Part shown: positions 12,101 through 24,051 of the stretch, in pieces | How positions within the stretch are numbered: the stretch's first letter is position 1 | Layout of the letters: every line of letters begins with the position of its first letter | The notes under the pieces: generated by a model | Database searches by the model: none | The model's input: the letters and a program-made list of their open reading frames with translations, nothing else | What the model was told of the DNA's origin: nothing | Made by a program: the position numbers and the translations under genes | NCBI RefSeq assembly: GCF_042242105.1 | Contig: NC_092017.1 | Span: forward strand, 19,678,432-19,742,431 | Length of the DNA stretch: 64,000 nt | Direction of reading: 5' to 3' | From: Pempheris klunzingeri | Lineage: Eukaryota > Chordata > Actinopteri > Acropomatiformes > Pempheridae

Positions 12101-15027
12101 GAAGTACCTGTACCCGTATGAATGTGATAAGAGGGGTCTGAGCAACCCCAACGAGCTCCAGGCAGCCATTGACAGTAATCGGCGGGAGGGCCGACGGCAG
12201 AGCTTTGGTAGCTCCCTCTTCACCTACTCGCCCAATGGGACGCCCACCATGCTGTCCTCGCCGAAGCTCCCCACGTCCAGTGTGGGCCTGACAGTGGGCA
12301 CCAACGGGGCCTCGCTGCCGGCCATCCACAAGATCAAGAAAGGTGAGATTTGTCAATATTTTTACACTGCTTAACACACATGAACGAAGTTATGCTATGA
12401 GCTCCAGATTTATAGACTTTCAGAAATTCAGGTTGGTCAGGGAGGAGTGTAATTTTTACCTTGCCTGGATAACTTCAGTTGTATTTGCCTGACTGAAGGC
12501 GCCCGTTCTCTCCCTCTCTGTGGTGTCTGGCCAGAAGAGGAGGGAGGCCAGCCACTGCCAGGGCTCGGTATGGCCCGTTTGCCAGTGGGGGCCTTGGCGG
12601 GTCAGTCGGTGGCTGCCGTACAGGCAGCAGCAGCTCAGGCGGCGATGGCGGCTCAGGTGGCGGCTCTGGAGCAGCTGAGGGACAAACTAGAGGCTGGCGA
12701 GCCGCCAGAGAAGAAGATGGCGCTTCCAGCCGAGGAACACCAGCGACTGCTGCAGAGAGCCCTGCAACACAACCTGCTGGCCATGACCGCTCAATTACCC
12801 ATGAACATCCGCATCAATAACCAAGGTACTGAGCACACACTGGAGTTTCTGACATGATGAAGTCTGTTAGACATAAGATAAAAGTGTGAACCAGCTTTCT
12901 CACATCTGCTGAGCCTAAAAGGGTCTTTTTGCAGATGGATGAAGGCTGATTTTGTCACCTCACTGATGTGAAATTGAACAGTACTTCCCAAATCTATAAT
13001 ATATTAATGGAAACCGAAGAGCTCCGCCTTGATAAAAGTAGATCTCATCTTTAGTCTAACAATAAGTATGAATGTTTATTGATTTCATTCTTTAATAAAG
13101 TTAATACTCAGGCATCAATTTCTGTCAGAGTGGCAGGTTGCAGCAGATAGTAACAGGTTTATTTGGTTCAGTATATCCATATCATCCATACAAAGAATAG
13201 CATTTTAACCCTGGTGATGAACAACATTGCCTAAAGGCAGCACATACATAGATAATAGAAGGTGTCAGAGGGTGCTGCCTTGAGGAATTTGAAAATCCAT
13301 ATTAATGTATTTAAAATTACAATAATCCAGCTACACAAAGTGTGCTTCTCCAGAGAGATCTATCTGCTTTTTAAAACTAGATAAGACCAGAAAATGTCAG
13401 GATCTGCACAAAGTTTAAGGTTTGAAGCTCCACTTCTGAACCTGAAACTTGAGCTTTTCAAGATTCTACATTAGCAGAGAAAAGAGGCATTAAAGCGTAG
13501 CAATATTACTGCATCAGATTTGCAGTGGCATCATTGTGGATTTTATATTTTATTCTTTTACATAAGATGGATTTCACATATTCTCCCCCTTCTTGACAGT
13601 TAGTATCTGAAGACACTCTTGTAATCTTACCGCAGACCACAGCACGCAACAGTGAGGAAGTAAGCCACAGCAGGCCTATATGTTGACCTGCTTAGCTTCC
13701 AGAAGCAGATGCATGCATGTATGCACACAATACATGTGTGTTAGTCTGTGTGGGGATTCCCTTCTGCCAGGAGGCACTTTGATCATACAGTTCAGTATGT
13801 CTCGGTTACTGTCTATCTGATAGAACATTCAAGCTGTTTCTCAGTACTGATGGTACAAATGACTTCAGAGAAATGAGACACACACAGTTGTCAGTGCTCT
13901 TGTGTTCTGGAGTTGCTTATGTTTATTTTGCTGTTTTAGTTTACAGATATTTAAGGGAGAAGTCAAATCTGGACTAGTGCGACATCTTTACATGATATCT
14001 TTATACTGACCAAGTGAAAGTATTTGGGTTTTGTTAACACAGCTCTCCTTTGTGGTTGTCTTCCTTATAGACAGCAGGCAGGACTCGGCCCTGAACCTCA
14101 CCACCAACGGCACAGGCAGCATCAGCATGTCAGTGGAGCTCAATGGAGTGGTGTACGCTGGTGAGTATCGCTGACAAGAAGTCCAGCCGATCACTTCCTG
14201 TCATGTCTGTCACTTTCCTGTCTGAATTGCGTGGTGTCATTGCCTGTCCTCTTCTTACAGTGTGGCTGCCAAAGGCATTTTCTAAAGATTAAACTTAAAA
14301 AAGTTAGGAAGATCTTAAGTGCAAATCCCTCATATTTTCTCAAGAACAGTCTCTTTTCATTTGACTACTTACTACTACCTACTTTTTGCTTAAAAACTTT
14401 CTAGCCACTGTCCAGCCACTGTAGTCCAGATACGAAGCGAGAGGAAGGAGTCACTGTCGATAAATACAAATAATTAGCAATAAACTTAATAAACAGCAGC
14501 GAGTGATATGGGGCCTTTTTTCCCCCGGGTTTAACCTCTCAGGCAGCTTTACCTTATAAATGGAAGTTCATGCTGTCACGAAATCTGTCATCTAAGGAAG
14601 CCTCTGTTTTTCTATTTTTATGTTTATTTGGTTTATACTTACATCTTTATATATCTTTATTTATTGTTTTTATTTTTTATTTTTTTATTTTATATACATC
14701 TTTCTCTAATGGAGCTCCCAACCAAAGAGTTTCATGCAAATAGACTAATACAACCAGAGTGACAATAAACATCTTGAATCTTGAAAGCTAATGAGTGTAT
14801 TTCCCTAAATGTTTAAGAGGGATACTTTGTATTCTGAGGTTAATTTTTGGGTTTCTTGTGTTTTTTTCTGTCTAGGCGTTCTTTTTGCTCAGGCAGCAGC
14901 AGGGTCGGTCTTGTCTGGTGCGTCTGGATCGTCCGTCTCCAACAAGACGGTCAGCAGTCGTGTCGCTCCACAGCAGCAGCAGAACACACCTACCTCAACC
15001 TCAACCTCCAGCAACTTATTGTCTTAA
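9188..15027 (+). CDS. arid3a: AT-rich interaction domain protein 3A (Bright/dead-ringer family), 3' six coding exons
   Basis: Nuclear transcription factor that binds AT-rich DNA (matrix attachment regions, E2F partner in mammals). Exons: 9188-9260, 10942-11125, 12095-12342, 12535-12825, 14071-14160, 14876-15027. All junctions are GT-AG and phases join into 345 codons plus TAA. The first three exons give the ARID domain: LYELDRDPKRKEFLDDLFSF, then the core with GTPVNRIPIMAKQVLDLYML and KKLWREITKGLNLP, then the extended helix region YMKYLYPYECDKRGLSNP and SNRREGRRQSFG. Exon 4 carries an alanine-rich run and EQLRDKLEAGEPPEKKMAL, the REKLES-type motif (here RDKLEA) used for self-association and nucleocytoplasmic shuttling in this family. 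The C-terminus is Gln/Ser/Thr-rich and ends NLLS. The N-terminal acidic region is off the window. The exon 10942-11125 has a suboptimal GTCAGT donor and lies between complementary TG and CA repeats. Identity with ARID3A rather than 3B/3C rests on close residue agreement across the ARID and REKLES regions. Confidence 0.93.
9649..9693. repeat. (CA)n microsatellite with one interruption
   Basis: CA units interrupted by CCCACCA near the middle; 390 bases after the first arid3a exon. Confidence 0.9.
10600..10622. repeat. (TG)n microsatellite
   Basis: About eleven TG units, 320 bases before the arid3a exon at 10942 and distinct from the tract that abuts that exon. Confidence 0.9.
10911..10929 (+). 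repeat. (TG)n tract abutting the 3' splice site of an ARID exon
   Basis: Nine TG units plus T, followed by the short pyrimidine tract CTTTTATTCCAG and the exon at 10942. UG repeats this close to an acceptor resemble the CFTR exon 9 arrangement that TDP-43 acts on. The matching CA tract lies just past the donor of the same exon. Confidence 0.85.
11132..11150 (+). repeat. (AC)n tract just downstream of the ARID exon donor
   Basis: Thirteen perfect bases of alternating AC (11132-11144), then T and further CA-type sequence, starting seven bases into the intron after the GTCAGT donor at 11126. Intronic CA repeats near donors are known hnRNP L sites. It is complementary to the TG tract at 10911-10929. 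Confidence 0.85.
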
Positions 15028-16000
15028 CAAACCCCCAGCCTTTCCCCTTTCTTTTTTTTTTTAAATTACCACGCTAAGTAAAGCCAAAAATCAACCTCAT
15101 TTTCTACACAATCTATGCCAAAAAGAGAAGAACCATAAACTGTACAGAAAGACACAAACTGAAACTCAGATCACTTGAAGTACACTATCTCAGGTTTTCT
15201 CTCATCAACTCACCTCTTTTGTTCTTCACAGCCAAAATAATTTCGGAAAAAGAAAAAAAATATACCAACTGAGAGCCAGTATATGCTAAACAAGTATGTA
15301 TGCACAACCTGTGAATTATTTATTTCTGCATAAATGTACAGAATATCGGAGAACAAAAGAGAAGGTAATAACTAGGAAGGGTAATGCACTGTTTACACAC
15401 ACAAACACAGCTACTGATCGACAGCGATATCCTCTAGGGGAGAGATTTTTTTTATTTTATTTTACCTTTTCATTGTCATTATTATCATTATTTTATTCTC
15501 TTTATTGTGTTTTATCATTTAAATCTTTAACAATCCTTTCACTGCAGGAAAAAAATCTATATATTTAGAATTCTATAAAAAAAAAAAAGAAAATATGAAT
15601 ATCCTCTATTTTTAATCAGAAAAGCTTTAAAGGTATATGTTGTTTCTTCAGGGCATATAACAATGTACCGTTGTGACCTCATTTTGTGTAAAACCTTATA
15701 ACTTTATTCACATGGCAGCCGTTTGGGATCTCTGTGTGGAAGAGCGCGTCCGGTGCAGGTCTGCGCTCCGGTCATGTACCCAAATATACATCATATCAAT
15801 GCCCCAGATTCTCCAGCGAAACACAAGCCTAAAACAAAAGGATCTCAAGAATCTGTGTGGATATTGGTTTACGTTCTGAAGCATGATTACTGATCGCCGT
15901 CAATGCTTCTTCCAGAGATAGCTGGCTAATTTTTATCTAAAATCCTCGCCTGTTTGTTGACATAAGGCCACTTTAGGGCCTAGCTATGCCAGTCCTAAGA
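15028..16000 (+). other. arid3a 3' UTR (end not located)
   Basis: Directly follows the TAA stop. The sequence is A/T-rich with T-runs, AT-rich tracts and no credible coding potential. No AATAAA or ATTAAA was found in the first 650 bases, so the cleavage site is unknown; ARID3A transcripts usually have long 3' UTRs, so the UTR may continue past the repeat at 16000. Confidence 0.5.
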
Positions 16001-16050
16001 TAAGAGAGACTTTATTTATCCCACACTGGGGAAATTTACAGGTCGTTTCT
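16000..16050 (+). repeat. Interspersed teleost repeat, copy A
   Basis: Contains TTATTTATCCCACACTGGGG followed by AAATT (16012-16036). The same 25 bases recur at 40792-40816 in the same orientation. It resembles the very common fish 'TTTATTGATCCCCAGGGGAAATT' LINE/SINE end (recognition from experience, no library search). Confidence 0.6.
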
Positions 16051-19000
16051 CACACATAGTGTTCAAAATGGCTGTTAATATGAGTAAGGGGTCAGTTGTG
16101 CAGGTGGGAACATGAACTAAAACCTTTTCTTGAGGGGTTTTTTCCCTCCTCGCTCCACCTCAACACGCTGGACTCTCTGAGTCTCAGCGGTGTCCGAACC
16201 GACTGTTGTCAAAAGTACACATTTTCAATTGTTCTCAGGTGTCCGTCTGCTCATCGCTATGTACAGTATCTTCACAGAGCAATGGTTTGCGACATGTTTC
16301 TCTGCAGAAAGATACATTTTTATCTTTCCTCTAACTTGGCCTTCTAGTGGAGTGACTGTCTTAAGGTCAGATGCATGCCCCTATGTGTAGATAAGGCCCT
16401 TCAGCGATCAGGAGGAAAGCAGGAAAAGCGTGATTTCCTGTCTTAAATTCACAGGAGTCGTGAATCCACTGAATCCATGTCTCCACGGAGACACTCACAT
16501 GGACAATCAGGTGTCAGGAGACGCTATCGGAGCCTCAGATGAAACTTATCAGTTATTTCAGCTCATATCTGGCGTTTTTGTTCTGTTTTTTTGTATTATA
16601 GATTACAAATGCTTTTATTTTTTTGTTTCAGCTTTTGTGTTTTGCATGACTTTAGTGCTTCTTCTGATCCAAGTGCTTCTTATCCTGTGCTGTGGACAAG
16701 GACAGCGTCTCCTTGAGACTAGCTTGCCACCTGTCAAGGATTTAACAGAGAATGTCTTGTGATCCTCTGACGGTTTTTAGATGTTTGCTTAATCGGGGCT
16801 TTTGACAATGTGAGCTCAGAGGTAATCTTAGCGAATGTTTGTACTAACGTTCACCCCAGGTAAATTCAGAAAAAGTTAAATCGGCCGCAGGGGAGGCACC
16901 ACATCATTCATAAATAACTGTGTCTCTGCATTTTGCAGTAGCTCAATCATTCAGCTTTTTGAACTTTAACCTGTGTTACCTCTCTGGACCGTTGGCTGTT
17001 AAAGATTGTTACTCAACCCCACAACAAAGCAGCCTCATTCCTACTGACCTTTAGGAAGTAAATCAGGCTTTGTATGTGGGTTCTCTTCTGAGGCCTTAAC
17101 ACAGCATGAGATGACCGAAGAGCGAGCAGGACCTCCGTCTAATCACTTTTTACTGTTCCAGTCAAATATCACCAGATGGCTCTCGTGGCTTTGATTCTGG
17201 ACTCGCTTCTCGGTGGGAAATCACCACCAGCTGCTACACAAACAGTGGTCAGATTTTGAAAAATACTCTTTATACTCAGCCACCAACCCTCAATCACTGC
17301 TGCTCCTAAAGTTTAGTAAAACAGTCACAAAGGAGTAAACTTACTAAGTAAACTTATGACTTACTAGAGAAGAAAAGAGGGGCTTAAAATGATGTTTGTC
17401 AGAGGCAGACTCTGCTCAGGAAGCAAAAACAGGAGCTCACTGGTTGAGTTACATGTCAGTGAAACAGAAAACCACACAGCGATGAAATAGGAACCATGGT
17501 CAAAATATTAACAGAGCTTAAAATATTATTTATTAAGTATTTATTTGTATGTGAAGCAGCTAATGGGCGCCACCTGTAGGCAAGAAAAGTAACAGCAGCA
17601 GCAGTTTTCACATGTTTTGGTGTGACCACCTACAGGCAACGGGTGCTTCTTTTGTCTGCATCTCGACTGTGTGGCTTTGTGTGTCTTTGAGGTTTTTACA
17701 TTCGTACCACCTAAAATAACTATTGTCCTAACCAGCTCACAACCAACAAGTGGACAAAGGCCAAACTTGGCAATAACAAACTGAAATTTATAAAAAACAG
17801 GCAAGAATAAATGCAAATAGGTGCAAAAGTCCATATCAGGTGCGTGTTGTCAATGTAAAACGGCAAGAAATTGAATAGGATTTGGTGAGTGGTGAACACT
17901 AGTGTCGCGGCAGCCAGTTTAGATAACTGAGGAACACACATCAAATGTTCCCAGTTACCACATTGGCTCTCACACTCACACTACACAGGACCACAGCAAA
18001 AAGTATTGAGGTGGTCACATTATAAATAGATAATAATGGAGAATCATGGTGTCATACTAACCATCAGTGGTTATTAAATACTCAAACAGACAACAACTGT
18101 TGGCTTTTTTCAGTAATCCTTAAACTGTCTCTGGCACTTGACTGTCAGATGTGAGCTTAAATGTTAATTATTTGGAGAAAAAATCACTCGTCAGGAGTTA
18201 ACCATTAACACACAGGCGTGCCATATAATCCAAAACTCCAGAACAGATACTGAGTGCAGCTTGCTGTGAGATAATTTCTCAGTCTCAACAGACATGCGTC
18301 TAGTTGCATCTAGTTACATCTATTAGTTGAAATATTCAACACCAAATACCGCAAACGCTCACAAACAGTGATAAAAAGGCAAAACTGCAGTTGTAATAGT
18401 TGCTGTCTGCCTGTGGAACAAGTGTCAGAACTTCAACAACAGTCATTACTTTACTCACCTAAAGGTGGCACAGTCTGGACAGCGTGGAGTCTGGGTTAAT
18501 TTGAGTTCAGGTGAGGGTTCATGGGGTCAGCAGGCGAGTGAGGCTATTAAAGCTATTTTAAGTCAATAGCACACCATAGTAGGAACAGACTGCATGGTTT
18601 CCTGGCTCCAAACACTGAGGTTTAACTCAACCAATGAAATTGTTTTCATGTCTGAGAAACATTTGCAGAAGTGAAACTGTTAAAGTGAGATTACAGCGTT
18701 CTCTCAGCAGCCATACGTTGGTGGGAGATAACACAAAACCGTGTTCCCTTTTATTTGCTCTGTACATAACTGTATGGATTCTAACATTAAGTCATTTATC
18801 AGTGGAGGAGTCATTTCACATTTTGTTCTGTTATTATTGATCAGGTTCACGGAGGAAGGGAATGTACGTCTATGGAGAAAAATGTCGGGAACGTGAAACA
18901 GGCAGTGCCTTCTGGCTGTGGACAATGGGAGACATGCTGGGAGTCATGTATAGATCCATACTGATGCTGAACTGGCCTCTTTGCATTTGATAGACACCTT

Positions 19001-22000
19001 TATTCAAAGCATTATGCTGCATGGCTTTTTATCACAATCTGGCTCGTATCGTTTTAGTTTTGCCAACAACATTCTTCAGACCATAAACTTATGTTTCCTC
19101 CTTTATGATTCAGCTACTGGCTTGTTTATGTGGTATAACACACTCAGTTACTCTGATTTTACTGATCTTACCAGGTAGCCTTAGCAAGCCGTGGTGCAGT
19201 CACCACATAGTCTGCACAGTAATGGTGGAGTACACATGCCATGTCACCTTACACTCTAAACCCAGGGTGAAAAAAAGACACAAATTCATTTTAAACGACA
19301 TTTTAGGGTTGTGTTCCTCCTTGGTTCCTCCATGCTGTATGTTTCACGTATATAACGATGGAAAAGGATGTTGTTGCTAGTTTGGTAATGAGCAGAAAGC
19401 CCAGCATGTGTCTCACTCTCTCTCTGCATGAGGAGCAGATGTCACAGTTGCTGGCTGACAATCAAATAGAGACATGCTGTGGCTGAATGCATTGTTTTGG
19501 GGGGAGGGCTGCTGGAGATGGCAAAATTCAATCAATACTGATCTAAAGGATCAACATTGCTTTTTTCAGATTTGACCCTGTGACCTTTCGGCCCCTGAGG
19601 CAACACTCAAGCACCTGCCCCCTCCAATAGATCCATGTTTATCGTATATCTATTGACTGACCCTGTGAGATATTTGCATTTGAACAGTGGAGGTACTGCA
19701 GCTCGCTCTCTTTCTCTCTCGCTCTCTCTCAGTTTGTGCACGGCAGCATCTTCAGTGGAGGTTGGCGTCTTTTTAATTGCATGGTAGCGACAATCAGGAG
19801 ATGTCACGACAACACTGTGTACCTCCAAACACTCTGACATCCCTTCAGCCACAAATAAAACCCCATTTCTACCTCAAGAGCTAAATCTTCGGCAGATGTC
19901 TTCACTCCAGCCACAACAGAGGAATGCAGGAAAGCCTCATCAGAACAACTTATTAAAGACTTCATTTTGACTTATGAAAGAGATTGTAATGACCACAGAC
20001 AATCAGATATCAGCTAAAAAATGTGGCTCACACCTTTAATCAATTTCAGTCACACAAAGGGAAGCGGAGATGTCAGTATGGTTGAGGGTTCAGTTCAAGC
20101 TTTACTAAGAGCTCCCCTCGGTGGAAGGTTTCGTTATGACGCACAATCGGCTTAGATTTCCAAAATGGAAAGACAACAGGGTCTGACCCGAGGGTGTAAG
20201 ATCAAATGTCCTTCAGTAACACCATTTACTGCAAAAAAAAAAAAAAAAAAAAGACATATTTTCGGTGTGCAGATCTTCATTTCATCTTTCGATGTTTCCA
20301 GAGTTAAATTCTTTTTGTCCTGTGAAACAGCTTTTAGATCATGATGGAACAGTGAAATGCTCCACTGAAACCAGATTCAGACGCAGTTAAGAGTTAAATA
20401 ATTTACTTTGATTAAAAGTACAATCAGGAAACTATAATCAGATGTCCTGTCTTGCCTGTTTCTCTGTAGTTGTGGTCAGGCAGGTTCCTCCATATCAGAG
20501 GTGGCTGATATCTGATATTTTAAGAAGAATGCAGCTGTGAAAACTGTATCAGTCTTAACTCTGGTATGAAAGCAGGGGTCGTTTTTTTGAATAGTGCTTC
20601 TGGCAGATTTGAGCTCAGACAGATTTGGGTGTTTTTTCTGATTTTAACCAGCTGCGTCTATGAATATGTTTCTGCGTCTGTGTGTCACAGTGGTTTTCAC
20701 CGTCAGGTCGCACACAACTTTGTGTCTGCAGCTCTTGGCTTTAAATTTTTTTGTAAAAGTTACATTATTGTTGTGTGGTAATGCAGTTAAAAGCTTGGCT
20801 TGGTTGCAAATGTCTGCTCGTTTGGTGCGCTCACTGTGCTGTTGTACAGATCAGAACAATGGGGTAATTTTCACCACATGCTCAAAAGCAAAATGCATTT
20901 TTGTCTTCTTGAGTTTGATTTCCCGACCAAATAAGTAGTGAACGTCGTGCTTTTCTGGGGCTCACTCCATAATTTTGGATGTGGCAGCACCAGCACTCTG
21001 AGTCTCCTGTGGTTGGCTCGCTCGCTCGCTCTGTGTCAAACTGTCATAATGTAGGAAAGTCATTGAAATATTGCTGCTTTTACTCCCACCAGAGCCGTAG
21101 CTTAAGAACCTCTTGAAATCTTGCGTGGAAAATTGACTCCGACTCCTTTTCCCACATGCTGCCAACATGGAAATTCTGCTGGAACATTTACGGGTTAAGG
21201 TGCATGTGGGTTTAGGGGCTTTTGACTGGACTTCACCACTGACTTTACCTCCTTCAGGTGGACTGTGGACAACGAAAATGATGATGAGAAATAACAAGAT
21301 GCCTTTCTGCTGTGACAATTGTTGTATGAATTAACCTGTATTACTAAGATTCATTAAATAGAATATTTCTGAAATATGGCTTTTTAGGGCTGTGAATTAT
21401 ATCATGTTTATATTGTTTGTTTTGTTTTGCTCTTTCTTTGCTTTTTTTTCTGGATTTGCTGTAGCAACCCCGGCACACAGAGATTACATTTAGAGCAGAT
21501 TTATTAATATAGCGATAATGATTATGATAATGTGATTATTTTAGGGAAGCGTGTGATGTGTGTGTGTGTGGGGGGGGGGGGCTTCACATGTCTTCAAGTT
21601 AACTTCAGAACTGAAACAAGGATCTTGTCTTTTACAACCTCTCAGGAAAATCTACCTCTACCTCCAGTTTGATGCATTTGAGGGCTCAAGTTACATTTTA
21701 GTACGTACATAAAGAGGGCATGAGGGCCGACGCCGGGGTCGGAAATGAACTTCAACATACAAGTACAGTGCTCAAGATTAGTCGTAATCTCCTGACACAC
21801 TTGAGACTGTATTGAGAACAAGTATTGTGGTGTATTTATATCATAATCCTCTCTGGAAGAAAATAAAAGGTTTTAAATGTCACCCTGCAGGTGAAATGAG
21901 AGGTTCATTTTGGACTCCGAGGCCACTTCCTCTGCCTCTCTGTTTCTCACTCTGTGTTACAGCTTCGTAACACTTCTGCTGTTTAGTTTATTTTAGCCTC

Positions 22001-23600
22001 AACAACAGGGAACCTCCAGCTCCACAGCTAACTACTACTAGTACTACAAGAAGTACTGCTTCTAGTACCACTGTTAGTACTGCGAGTCGTTTTTCAGTCT
22101 GTTCTATTAATGTGTGCTTATTCCTCCTTTTTCTATAAATGATTACATTTTTGATGAATGGGATGTTTCCCGGTAACCACGGTAACAGTGAAGTGGCGCG
22201 GGCAATGCAACTGTTTTATTTTTTTTCTTTTTGTTTTTTTTTTTCTTTGTTTTTGAAGGGTGGAGAGCTATTCTTGCCTATTTACTCAATATGTGTTTGT
22301 GTGAATACTTTTATTTTGAATTTGAAATTAATAAAATATCACTTTTCTTAAATGTCACCAGAGCTTTTGATGTTTTTTTTTTTTTTTATGTACCCTCAGA
22401 TAAGTTAACAAACATGTTCATCAGGAAAATCAATAATATGTTCTTTTCTTTCATTAAAATGTCTCTATAACACTGATGTTGTTACCAAACAGTGACTAAT
22501 GCGCCACATCAGCCTTTTAACAAAAACAAATTATTTTGGTTAACAGGAATAAATAGAACCTTTTTACAGCCTCTACTGCAAAGTCAGGGATTTGCTACTA
22601 AATTTTACTGAAATCCAGAAGTCCTATAGTCGCCTTACTAACTCACTGTTTTAATTGTCTTATGGTTTTATTGTTTGGTTTTAACACTCTGTATGTTCTC
22701 AGGATTGATATTGAGTAGATTAACTCAGTGGAATAGATCAAACAGAATTGTGTAATACCGTTTATCAATACAGAAGAGGATTAGGGCCACATGTGAAATT
22801 TACTCGACTCTCAGAATTCAAGCAAGACAGAATTCTGACTTTAAACCCAGAATTCTGAGAGAAAAGTCATAACTCAAACTCTAAACCTCTTCTGTATATC
22901 ACTGCATTAACTTACAGGGAACAGAATATGATTTAAACACAATCACAATCAATCAGAGGGAAGCAGGGAACAAATATATTTCTGCCAATTACGGGGGTGA
23001 TATATTGTATGCCAGTGGAATAAACATTTTTGGATAAAAACATTAATTAAAGCAAGTGGTGGAAGAAGTATTCAAGATCCTTTACCCAAGAAAAAATCAT
23101 AATACCGCAATATAAAACACTCAGTGACAACTAATCGTTCTGCATGCAACTGCACTGCAATATGATTATCATTTATTATTATTGTTGAGGCAGAACTGTA
23201 CGCACAGCTTTTTATTGTAGACATGGAACTCCTTTTAATACTTCACTGTTGGGTAGTAGTTTAGAGCAATTCATCACATTTTATAAGCTCGTTATATGTT
23301 TTGCATGTGACGTCTGAATCTGCAAGTAACTACTTAATTACAATAACAATAAGTCAGTACATGCACCTAGTTACTTTTCACAGCTGCTAAATTACTTAAT
23401 GACCTGAATATTTTCTCATCACTGCCTTCTGCAATATTATATCTTAAATTTCTGTTTGTGTGTTGAGGACAGTTTACTAATATTTCAGTGTTTTTAACGG
23501 GTGTTGGCATGTTCAGCTATTGTGTATTTAAAATAAAAGAGGGAACAAAGTGTAAAATGTAAAACAAGGTTTCTGTGTTGATCTAGATCGTCTAGACCTT
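16051..23600. other. Intergenic region between arid3a and ctdspl3
   Basis: No gene could be supported. Open frames here are short, start without ATG or lack splice support. It includes an A-run (20232-20251), a G-run near 21571-21581, T-rich stretches around 22215-22390 and a short stretch of repeated AGAATTCTGA units at about 22812-22875. A minus-strand frame at 20962-21318 has some features of a processed secreted peptide but is treated as a lead rather than a gene. Confidence 0.6.
22812..22875. repeat. Short degenerate repeat of the AGAATTCTGA motif
   Basis: The motif CAGAATTC/AGAATTCTGA appears three times within about 60 bases with an intervening ACTTTAAACCC, a pattern seen in degenerate fish minisatellites. 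The palindromic core makes strand ambiguous. Confidence 0.4.
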
Positions 23601-23909
23601 CATGCATAATCCATCTATCCACACACGCACACACACACTCGCTGCAACGTGACTGTGGTGTCACGTTGACGCCAGACTGTTCTGAAGCACCGCCCAATAC
23701 GAGCGTCCCCAGTGGTGAACCTATCGCACCCCGGTAGATTTAAACACACGGACTGATTCGAGAAGAGCCGTGGATGAGCGCACCGGAGCGGGGCGGAGCT
23801 ACAAAGATTCTCTGCTACTCAACCCAAGACCCTGGCGGTAGGGAATAGAGAAAAGAAAACCACCGGACGACTCCAAGAGATTACTTTCCGTGCAGTGTAT
23901 CAGACCCAC

Positions 23910-24051
23910 ATGAGGAAGAAAAATGAGACTCAGGTCTCAAAAAACTGTCACATCTGGCTCGGACGCACCGAAGGGCAACCGGCGGAGGTCCAACAAAGCG
24001 ACGCCGAAACGGACGCGTTTGAGGGTGACCGAGAGCCCACTTCAAACCAAG
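23910..24051 (+). other. Upstream ATG opening an overlapping frame through ctdspl3 exon 1
   Basis: An ATG 13 bases before the annotated start opens a different frame that stays open to the end of exon 1 (begins MRKKNETQV). Its -3 base is C (weak context), whereas the annotated start has A at -3. The second frame gives the CTDSPL2-like basic N-terminus and joins in frame to exon 2, so the first ATG is best read as an overlapping upstream start that can be bypassed by leaky scanning. Confidence 0.6.
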
